A DNA stretch of 5,261 nt, from assembly GCA_017646305.1 (NCBI GenBank), contig JAGCMR010000301.1:1-5261 (forward strand), read 5' to 3'. The position numbers were made by a program, and so were the translations under genes. Source of the DNA: Spirochaetaceae bacterium (GTDB lineage: Bacteria > Spirochaetota > Spirochaetia > Treponematales > Treponemataceae). The notes under the pieces are model-generated. The model worked only from the letters and a program-made list of their open reading frames with translations, was not told the origin of the DNA and made no database searches. Numbering within the stretch: position 1 is the stretch's first letter; every line of letters starts with the position of its first letter. Positions 1 through 5,261 of this stretch are shown here, piece after piece.

Positions 1-275
1 TTGAGCTTGTAGGCCTCATCAATCTTCATGCCCTTACAGGCCTCAGAAAGGATTGAGGTAGAAGCAATGGCACTGGCACAACCATAGGTCTTCCAGCGAA
101 CATCTTCAATAACATCATCCTTAATCCGCAACAAAATCAACATCTGGTCACCACACTTGATGTTACCAACAATTCCACGACCATCACAAGGCCACTGGGC
201 TTCATCCTCCATGAGAACATTTTTAGGGTTCATGAAGTGCTCTTTTACAATATCTGAATACAACCAATCTTGCAT
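1..275 (-). CDS. nifU: NifU/IscU-type Fe-S cluster assembly scaffold, N-terminal part (runs off left edge)
   Basis: Scaffold protein on which sulfide from a cysteine desulfurase and iron are assembled into [2Fe-2S]/[4Fe-4S] clusters before transfer to apoproteins in the cytoplasm. The 91 codons visible start MQDWLYSDIVKEHF and match the NifU_N/IscU fold. The first cluster-ligand motif is KCGDQM (Cys41, Asp43) and the second is TYGCASAIAS (Cys66), which corresponds to the YGCxSAIASS signature. The third ligand cysteine would lie beyond the window, so it is unknown whether this is a short IscU-like protein or a longer NifU. The start is fixed by a strong AGGAG nine bases upstream. The gene lies 21 nt after the stop of the desulfurase gene on the same strand, so it is very probably the third gene of the mnmA-nifS-nifU operon. 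A WPCDGRG segment (Cys30) before the first ligand motif adds a cysteine not found in E. coli IscU. The family call is firm; the symbol nifU versus iscU is a convention. Confidence 0.93.
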   Translation of the reverse strand, partial: MQDWLYSDIVKEHFMNPKNVLMEDEAQWPCDGRGIVGNIKCGDQMLILLRIKDDVIEDVRWKTYGCASAIASTSILSEACKGMKIDEAYKL

Positions 276-284
276 TTTTCTTGT

Positions 285-291
285 CTCCTTT
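285..291 (-). promoter_or_regulatory. Ribosome binding site of the NifU-like gene
   Basis: On the minus strand the sequence reads AAAGGAG, with nine bases to the ATG at 275-273. It is the clearest Shine-Dalgarno sequence in the window and decides the start of the scaffold gene. It sits in the 21-nt gap after the desulfurase stop, so the scaffold gets its own strong initiation signal, whereas the desulfurase depends on overlap with mnmA. Confidence 0.8.
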
Positions 292-296
292 CCTTA

Positions 297-1463
297 TTAT
301 TCTGTATATGATACGGTGGACATTTTCCGCAAGCGCTCAATAACGGGAGGGAAATTCTCCAGCACGAAATTTACTTCTTCTGGGGTATTGTACTTTCCAA
401 AGCTAAAGCGAATGGAACCATGGGCTAGTTCAGGACCAAGACCTGTGGCCATCAACACGTGGGATGGATCAAGGCTGGCAGAGGCACAGGCAGAACCTGT
501 GGAAGCGGCCACACCCAACAAGTCCAAGTACAGGAGGATGGCCTCACCTTCGGCACCAGGGAAGGACACGTTCAAGGTGTTAGGAAGAACCTTTGTTTCG
601 TGGCCGTTGATGCGGATTCCTGGAATAGCCTTCAAAAGCCCATCCTTCAGCTGCTGGCGAAGCTTGCCAGTAAATGCAGCATACTCAGCCAATTCCTTGC
701 CGGCCAATTCAGCAGCATATCCAAAGGCTGCAATGGCAGGACCGTTATAAGTACCAGCTCTCAGTCCATGCTCCTGATGACCACCACGAATCAAAGCTTC
801 GATGGGAGTACGCTCCTTAACATACAAGGCTCCCACACCCTTGGGGCCATAAATCTTGTGGGCAGAAAGGGTGGCATAATCCACACCCCAATCCTTAAAA
901 TCTACGGGAATCTTTCCTGCAGCCTGAACAGCGTCAGTGTGGAACAAGGAGCCTACCTCATGAGCCATGGTACAAAGGCTTTTGATATCCTGAATAGTTC
1001 CAATCTCGTTGTTGGCAGTCATAATAGAAACAAGAAGAGGCTTCTTTTCCAGAGCCTTCTTGTAGCTTTCCATATCTACAATACCAGCATCATCAACAGG
1101 CAAATAAATTACCTCAAAGCCAAACTGACTTTCCAAGCGACGGCTAGCTTCCAGAACACAGGGATGCTCGATAGCAGTGGTAACAATAACCTTGTTGTTC
1201 CGCTTCTTGGATAGCTCCACCATGGTATTAAATACCATATTGTTAGACTCAGAGCCACCAGAAGTAAATACAAGCTCAGAAGCATTGGCATTTACCAAGG
1301 CTCCAATCTGCCGACGAGCCTGTTCTATGGTAGCTGCAACCTCTCGACCTTCCTGGTGCAAGCTTGAACCATTGGCATATTCAGCCAATTCCTTGACATA
1401 AAAATCATAGACCTCCTTGGAAAGAGGGGTTGTAGCATTATAATCAAAATAAATACGATTCAT
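297..1463 (-). CDS. nifS: Cysteine desulfurase, NifS/IscS type (group I)
   Basis: PLP-dependent enzyme that converts L-cysteine to alanine and a protein-bound persulfide, the sulfur source for Fe-S clusters and tRNA thiolation. It is 388 residues, the usual length. Visible hallmarks are the N-terminal YFDYNATTP motif, SGGSESNN near residues 68-75, EHP with His100 (cofactor stacking), HTDAVQ with Asp177, the Schiff-base lysine in SAHK (Lys203), RAGTYN at 235-240, and the mobile-loop catalytic cysteine in STGSAC (Cys326) followed by ASASLDPSHV. The loop form places it in group I (NifS/IscS) rather than SufS. Its ATG overlaps the mnmA stop as ATGA with no strong Shine-Dalgarno, which points to translational coupling. 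The adjacent scaffold gene makes Fe-S assembly its main job, and the MnmA neighbour adds a likely role in s2U34 synthesis. All key residues are present, so it should be active. NifS versus IscS naming cannot be decided from sequence alone. Confidence 0.97.
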   Translation of the reverse strand: MNRIYFDYNATTPLSKEVYDFYVKELAEYANGSSLHQEGREVAATIEQARRQIGALVNANASELVFTSGGSESNNMVFNTMVELSKKRNNKVIVTTAIEHPCVLEASRRLESQFGFEVIYLPVDDAGIVDMESYKKALEKKPLLVSIMTANNEIGTIQDIKSLCTMAHEVGSLFHTDAVQAAGKIPVDFKDWGVDYATLSAHKIYGPKGVGALYVKERTPIEALIRGGHQEHGLRAGTYNGPAIAAFGYAAELAGKELAEYAAFTGKLRQQLKDGLLKAIPGIRINGHETKVLPNTLNVSFPGAEGEAILLYLDLLGVAASTGSACASASLDPSHVLMATGLGPELAHGSIRFSFGKYNTPEEVNFVLENFPPVIERLRKMSTVSYTE

Positions 1464-2632
1464 CTTATTTCTCGGGAAATAATCCCGCCTCCAAAAATAA
1501 TTCCATTTAAATATACTACAGCAGACTGGCCTGGGGCAACTGCCCGCTGTGGTTCATCAAAAATAATCTGATAGGAACCGTCTCCAACAGGGTAAATGGT
1601 GCTGGAGGCGGCGGGAGAGGCAAGGCGAATCTTTACCTGTCCCTTAAAACTTGATTTGGGCTGGTAACCACCTGCCCACACCCAATTTTCGGCCACCAAG
1701 CCAGAACACAGAAGGTCCTGGTCGTCGCACAGTACCACCTGATTCTTTTGGGAATCGATGGAATGAACATAGAGGGGACGATTGGAGCTAACTCCTAATC
1801 CTCGCCGCTGGCCGATGGTATAATGGTGGATGCCACGATGGACACCTAGCTTTTTTCCCGCCAAATTTACAATGTCTCCCGGCTGAGAAATTTGGTCGGA
1901 AAAGATAATATCCAGATAAGTATCTGGAATAAAGTCCTGACTTTCACTGCGGGAGGCTGCTGCCAGGCCTCGCTCTTGGGCCATGGCATATACTTCCTGC
2001 TTGGTGTAGGCAGACAGGGGAAAACGAACCTTTTCCAAGGTAGCAGAAGGAACACGGCACAAGAAATAGGTCTGATCCTTCCGCTTGTCGGTGGCAGCAG
2101 AAATCATAACCGGTCTCACTGATTCCTGGGAATCCACCTCATCTCCGTAGATAAGTCGCAAGTCCTCTGTTGGGCGTACCAAGGTGGCATAGTGACCGGT
2201 ACAAAAATAGTCAAAATCTATCCCCTTTGCTCGAACACCATCTAACAAGGCCCCAAATTTTACATTGGGATTGCAATTTACGCAGGGATTAGGAGTGCGA
2301 CCATTTCTGTATTCCGCCTTGAAATAATCAAGCACATGGTGGTGATAGGCTTCCCGCACATCAATCACGTGATGCTCGATTCCCTGCTGCTGGCAAAAAG
2401 CCTGACATTGGGCTATATCAATAGCTTCATCTGGACCATAGCAAGAACCACGAACCCCTTCTGCAGAAGGAGGTAATGGAAGATCATTGGCCCAGCTGGA
2501 CATGGTAACTCCCACAACAGTACAGCCGTGTTCCTTTAACAATAAGGCTACTAAGGTAGAGTCAACACCACCAGACATTCCCACTGCAACAAGGGAACCT
2601 GGCTCTGGCATAGAAAGTTTTTCCCAATCCAT
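1460..2632 (-). CDS. mnmA: tRNA-specific 2-thiouridylase MnmA, variant lacking the second conserved cysteine
   Basis: Catalyses ATP-dependent 2-thiolation of U34 in the tRNAs for Lys, Glu and Gln. It is 390 residues, slightly longer than usual. The ATP-pyrophosphatase P-loop SGGVDS is at 20-25, GRTPNPCVNCN at 111-121 gives Cys117 and Cys120, then come TGHYA (145-149), DQTYFL (186-191) and YTIGQRRGLG in the tRNA-binding central part, followed by a C-terminal beta-barrel. The usual SQDICFIP motif reads SQDFIP (231-236): the two residues that include the second functional cysteine are missing, with the frame intact. There is an extra CYGPDE motif (Cys64) after the P-loop region. It is first in an operon with the desulfurase that can supply its sulfur. 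Met1 (2632) has only a weak AAGAAG about 13 nt upstream; Met8 (2611) is an alternative start that would also keep the whole P-loop domain. The family is certain, but the sulfur-transfer chemistry may differ from E. coli. Confidence 0.94.
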   Translation of the reverse strand: MDWEKLSMPEPGSLVAVGMSGGVDSTLVALLLKEHGCTVVGVTMSSWANDLPLPPSAEGVRGSCYGPDEAIDIAQCQAFCQQQGIEHHVIDVREAYHHHVLDYFKAEYRNGRTPNPCVNCNPNVKFGALLDGVRAKGIDFDYFCTGHYATLVRPTEDLRLIYGDEVDSQESVRPVMISAATDKRKDQTYFLCRVPSATLEKVRFPLSAYTKQEVYAMAQERGLAAASRSESQDFIPDTYLDIIFSDQISQPGDIVNLAGKKLGVHRGIHHYTIGQRRGLGVSSNRPLYVHSIDSQKNQVVLCDDQDLLCSGLVAENWVWAGGYQPKSSFKGQVKIRLASPAASSTIYPVGDGSYQIIFDEPQRAVAPGQSAVVYLNGIIFGGGIISREIR

Positions 2633-2677
2633 GAATAAAATATACTTCTTTTAAAGATAAAATGGAAGGGGTAAAAC

Positions 2678-2742
2678 ACATTTTTCCTATAGTTTTAGTA
2701 TGAAATAAAACACTTATTGACAAAACCACACCTTTCCCATAG
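2678..2742. repeat. Imperfect direct repeat, two 15-bp copies 50 bp apart, possible operator pair
   Basis: ACATTTTTCCTATAG at 2678-2692 and ACACCTTTCCCATAG at 2728-2742 match at 12 of 15 positions. All three differences are C/T transitions, and AAAAC lies just before each copy (with one extra base in the second). The copies are exactly 50 bp apart, close to five helical turns. The second overlaps the first bases of the -10 of the plus-strand promoter; the first lies between mnmA and its candidate -10. This arrangement is what a regulator binding to the same DNA face twice would need, but an old local duplication or chance is possible. Confidence 0.4.
2695..2723 (-). promoter_or_regulatory. 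Possible promoter of the mnmA-nifS-nifU operon
   Basis: On the minus strand TTGTCA (2723-2718) differs from the -35 consensus at one base and overlaps the plus-strand TTGACA. The -10 is poor: TACTAA (2700-2695) at 17-bp spacing, or CATACT (2702-2697) at 15 bp. If real, the two promoters are back to back and share the -35 bases, so a single bound protein or polymerase could affect both directions. The weak -10 would suit an activator-dependent promoter, but it may also be chance in AT-rich DNA. Confidence 0.28.
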
Positions 2743-2745
2743 AGT
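2717..2745 (+). promoter_or_regulatory. Sigma70-type promoter of the Fe-S/c-di-GMP sensor gene
   Basis: A perfect TTGACA -35 hexamer at 2717-2722 is followed after 17 bp by TAGAGT at 2740-2745. That -10 keeps four of six consensus bases, including the important first T, second A and last T. Transcription would start near 2752, leaving a leader of about 21 nt before the ATG at 2773. The short leader excludes a long riboswitch. The only Shine-Dalgarno-like sequence is GGGGG at 2761-2765, seven bases before the ATG, which suggests modest translation. Confidence 0.65.
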
Positions 2746-2772
2746 GAAAAAAAATCCCTTGGGGGCTATTTA

Positions 2773-5261
2773 ATGCAACAGTTGGAAAAACAAGTTATTT
2801 TCACCAATGAAAAGTGTATTGGATGCAATAGATGTATAGCATCCTGTCCAGTTCCGGGAGCCAATATTGCAGCTCATCAAAACGGACAGCGCTATATATT
2901 GGTGGATAACACCCGTTGTATCCACTGCGGTCATTGTCTGGAAGGGTGTCCTCAGTCAGCACGAGAATACGTTGATGATACCAAACGTTTTTTTGAGGAC
3001 TTACAATCAGGCCAACCCATTTCTGCCATTGTGTCTCCTGTACTGTGGCTCCAATATCCAGAAAAAGCCTCTCAGATTCTTGGTTATCTTCGTTCCCTCG
3101 GAGTGAGGAAATTTTTTGATGCAGCTGCTGGTTCAGATATTGTTACTTGGGCCCATACAAATTACCTCCAAGAGCATACTGGTCCCATGATTTCTTCTAC
3201 CTGTAGTGCCTTGGTAAACTATGTGGAAAAGGTTCAGCCAGAGCTTATTCCAAATCTGGTACCCATTCACACCCCATCTGTTTGTCTTGCAATCTATCTA
3301 AGAAAATATCGTAATATACAAGATCGTCTTGTGTATTTAAGTCCCTGTATTGCAGATTATGATCAAATCACCTCCCCTGAAACTCAGGATGTCATTACCT
3401 ATCACGTTACGATTACAGAATTGATGAAGGCTATTGGAGATCAAGATATTTCAGCTTATTCCAGCCAGCTCAATCTTTTGGGAATCGGACCTAGGGGACG
3501 ATTATATTTTCCTGGTGGTTTAAAAGAAAATCTAGATCATTTTTTGGGCACAGCAGATATGAGAATCCAGCTTACTGGAATCGATTCCCTAGGAGAAGGA
3601 GACGGCTCCTTGATTCATCTGCTTCGGGAAAATAAAGAGAGTATCTTCATCGATTTTCTTGACTGCAAGCATGGCTGTCTTTTAGGAACAGGAACAAAAT
3701 CCCAGGAATGTCATCTAAAGGATATTCTCACAGAATATAAGCTGCAAGCTAGAAAAGCTCCTAGTATGACTCGTGAGGATAACCCCTACAACGGTAGCCT
3801 TTCTGAAAAAAGAAGGCTACAGCTTTTACAAAGAAAATTTGCCAGCCTTTCTGCTCAGGATTTTCAGCGGAAATTCAATTCCCTGCGGATTCCAGAAAAG
3901 AAAGTGACACCAGAAGAGGTGGAGGAGGTTTTCCAAAAGCTTTATAAAACTACAGAGGTAAGCCGTACTATAAATTGTCAGGATTGCGGCTACAAAACCT
4001 GCACCAACATGGCAGAGGCTATTGCACGAGGATATAGCACTATCTACAGCTGTACCCAGTATCAGCAAGGCGTGATGATTAAAATGTCTACCACAGACAT
4101 TATTACAGGAATTCCCAACAAGGCTATGTTATTTAAGGCGGGAGAAAAGTTATTTCAAGACAAAACCTTTGCCAACTATGTGTACGTGCTGCTGGACATC
4201 AACCATTTTGGTTCATTTAACACTCGATTTGGCTATGAAAGGGCTAATAGTATTTTAGTGGACTTTAGTCAGGCAGCCCAGCGATACTTAGAGCCAGAGG
4301 AACAGCTATTCCACGTAGAGGCAGACAAATTTGTGGCCATATTGAACAAGCCTCATCTAAAATACTATATCTTCCTGATTAACAATCTTATGCTTACCAC
4401 CTTAACGGAGGATACAAAGTTTCCCCTAAAGCTTACAGTACGCAGTGGTGCCTACGATCCAGATGGAACAGAGGAAAGCTTTGCCGAAATTGCACGGACA
4501 TTGTTATCTGCTAGTGCCATGAAAAATCAAGGCTTTAACAATGAAACAGTCATTTACAATAAATCCAACGTGGATTCAGCCTTGAGTCCCATGATGTACA
4601 TCCAACAAATTCCCCAGGCCCTGGCTAACAAGGAATTTGAGATTGTGTACCAGCCTAAGGTAGGGGTTCATGACCACAAGCTTAAGGGTGCAGAAGCCCT
4701 TGTCCGTTGGAAAAAAGACGGGAAATTCGTTCCTCCTAGCATCTTTATTCCCATCTGTGAGTCTGCAGGATTAATTCAGCAGCTGGACTTTTACATCTTG
4801 AACCAAGTGTGCAACACCATGGACACGTGGATTCAGCAGGGCTTGGAGCCAGTAAAGGTTTCCGTCAATTTTTCCAAGCAGAACTTTACCATGCCAGACA
4901 TTGGCAAGCGAATTTGCAATATTGTAGACAACTGGCAGATTCCCCACCATCTCATTGAAATTGAGTTTACGGAAACAGCCTATAACGAAGATGAAAAAAT
5001 GCTGGACAAGGCTATTCGTGTGTTGAATGAAAAGGGATTTTCTGCCTCCATCGATGATTTTGGCAGTGGATATTCTTCATTAAGCCTGTTGGAAAATTTG
5101 AAATTCGATGTTTTGAAGCTGGATAAGTCCCTGATTGATACCATTCTCCAAAATCCCCAGTCAAAGATTGTGGTGACAAACATTGTGCGCATGGCAAAGG
5201 AGCTAAACATGGAGCTGGTGGCAGAAGGAGTTGAAACACGAGAAACCCTGCAGGTACTAAA
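2773..5261 (+). CDS. Multi-cluster Fe-S / [FeFe]-hydrogenase-like sensor fused to degenerate GGDEF and EAL (c-di-GMP phosphodiesterase), C-terminus cut by window
   Basis: A single uninterrupted frame of 829 codons runs off the right edge. Domains in order: two ferredoxin motifs, C15-C18-C21-C25P and C49-C52-C55-C59P; an Fe_hyd_lg_C-like domain at about 80-315, with cluster cysteines C144 (SSTCSALVNYVEK), C192 (LSPCIAD), C298 and C302 (DCKHGC); a charged linker at about 320-395; an Fe-S motif C402-x2-C405-x4-C410-x16-C427, like the RnfB-type 4Fe-4S domain; a GGDEF fold at about 440-600 starting TDIITGIPNK, with the signature degraded to EADKF (516-520); and an EAL domain from about 612 with Q627, E641 (GAEALVRW), N699, E731, D761/D762 (DDFGSGYSSL), K782 and E818 (AEGVET). 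Known families imply a cytoplasmic redox or H2-type sensor controlling c-di-GMP hydrolysis; there is no signal peptide or membrane segment. Loss of the proton-relay Cys (T143 instead) and of the conserved Lys (D195 instead) argues against hydrogenase catalysis. The ATG at 2773 is well placed, 14 residues before the first ligand cysteine. The domain calls are firm; the stimulus is inferred. The last part of the EAL domain is not visible. Confidence 0.92.
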   Translation, partial: MQQLEKQVIFTNEKCIGCNRCIASCPVPGANIAAHQNGQRYILVDNTRCIHCGHCLEGCPQSAREYVDDTKRFFEDLQSGQPISAIVSPVLWLQYPEKASQILGYLRSLGVRKFFDAAAGSDIVTWAHTNYLQEHTGPMISSTCSALVNYVEKVQPELIPNLVPIHTPSVCLAIYLRKYRNIQDRLVYLSPCIADYDQITSPETQDVITYHVTITELMKAIGDQDISAYSSQLNLLGIGPRGRLYFPGGLKENLDHFLGTADMRIQLTGIDSLGEGDGSLIHLLRENKESIFIDFLDCKHGCLLGTGTKSQECHLKDILTEYKLQARKAPSMTREDNPYNGSLSEKRRLQLLQRKFASLSAQDFQRKFNSLRIPEKKVTPEEVEEVFQKLYKTTEVSRTINCQDCGYKTCTNMAEAIARGYSTIYSCTQYQQGVMIKMSTTDIITGIPNKAMLFKAGEKLFQDKTFANYVYVLLDINHFGSFNTRFGYERANSILVDFSQAAQRYLEPEEQLFHVEADKFVAILNKPHLKYYIFLINNLMLTTLTEDTKFPLKLTVRSGAYDPDGTEESFAEIARTLLSASAMKNQGFNNETVIYNKSNVDSALSPMMYIQQIPQALANKEFEIVYQPKVGVHDHKLKGAEALVRWKKDGKFVPPSIFIPICESAGLIQQLDFYILNQVCNTMDTWIQQGLEPVKVSVNFSKQNFTMPDIGKRICNIVDNWQIPHHLIEIEFTETAYNEDEKMLDKAIRVLNEKGFSASIDDFGSGYSSLSLLENLKFDVLKLDKSLIDTILQNPQSKIVVTNIVRMAKELNMELVAEGVETRETLQVL

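Larger units (their letters stand above)
2633..2772. other. Divergent intergenic promoter region
   Basis: This AT-rich 140-bp gap separates the mnmA start (minus) from the start of the Fe-S sensor gene (plus), so promoters for both directions must lie here or inside the genes. It contains a good plus-strand promoter, a weaker minus-strand candidate and an imperfect direct repeat, each listed separately. I see no riboswitch-like structure, no rho-independent terminator and no small ORF with a ribosome binding site. Confidence 0.85.

Noticed and set aside
157..750. Plus-strand open frame of 197 codons across the nifU start and the 3' end of nifS
   Set aside because: It is antisense to two confidently identified genes, has no ribosome binding site and shows no recognisable domain. 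It is a shadow frame.
459..1214. Plus-strand open frame of 251 codons opposite nifS
   Set aside because: It lies entirely antisense to nifS, whose motifs are complete. Its predicted protein looks low in information and has no motif.
1914..1944. Possible sequencing error or frameshift explaining the missing MnmA cysteine
   Set aside because: The change is an in-frame absence of two residues with normal MnmA sequence on both sides, so no frame disturbance is needed. A six-base error is unlikely.
2746..2772. A c-di-GMP or other riboswitch in the leader of the sensor gene
   Set aside because: The predicted leader is only about 21 nt, too short for any known c-di-GMP riboswitch, and no paired structure is visible.
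2867..3106. Plus-strand 79-codon frame inside the Fe-S sensor gene
   Set aside because: It overlaps the ferredoxin and early hydrogenase-like region in another frame, and the main frame has clear cysteine motifs there.
2773..3720. Calling the plus-strand gene a catalytic [FeFe] hydrogenase
   Set aside because: The proton-relay Cys and conserved Lys are replaced by T143 and D195, and the protein continues into GGDEF-EAL signalling domains. A sensory role fits better.
3826..4068. Minus-strand 80-codon frame with a few hydrophobic stretches
   Set aside because: It is antisense to the linker and Fe-S motif of the large sensor gene, and no promoter or ribosome binding site is apparent.
4980..5239. 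Two overlapping minus-strand frames of about 75 codons
   Set aside because: Both are antisense to the EAL domain, which carries intact catalytic motifs on the plus strand.

Overview
The window holds the start of a three-gene iron-sulfur/thiolation operon on the minus strand and, diverging from it, one very large plus-strand gene for a multidomain Fe-S sensor fused to a cyclic-di-GMP output module. It suggests an anaerobic bacterium: the large protein carries ferredoxin-type clusters and a domain derived from [FeFe] hydrogenase, and the Fe-S assembly genes are of the simple NifS/NifU type. A spirochaete or clostridia-like lineage would fit the MnmA and NifU variants, but this is only an impression. 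No mobile element, CRISPR array, tRNA or rRNA is visible.

Minus strand, reading right to left: mnmA (2632-1460, tRNA 2-thiouridylase), then nifS/iscS (1463-297, cysteine desulfurase), overlapping mnmA by ATGA, then nifU/iscU (from 275, running off the left edge). The desulfurase can supply sulfur both to the U-type scaffold for Fe-S clusters and, directly or through relay proteins, to MnmA for s2U34 in tRNA. The MnmA is odd: it has the CxxC pair but lacks the conserved downstream cysteine.

The 140-bp divergent intergenic region (2633-2772) contains a good sigma70-type promoter for the plus-strand gene. Its -35 hexamer overlaps a possible minus-strand -35. It also holds an imperfect direct repeat, two copies exactly 50 bp apart, one of which overlaps the plus-strand -10.

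Plus strand 2773 to the window end is a single open frame of at least 829 codons. In order it encodes two [4Fe-4S] ferredoxin motifs, an [FeFe]-hydrogenase H-cluster-like domain that keeps the four cluster cysteines but not the catalytic Cys and Lys, a C-x2-C-x4-C-x16-C Fe-S motif, a degenerate GGDEF domain (EADKF) and an EAL domain with its visible catalytic residues intact. The natural reading is a redox, H2 or Fe-S-status sensor that controls c-di-GMP hydrolysis, encoded back to back with the genes that build Fe-S clusters. This gene is the main discovery candidate.
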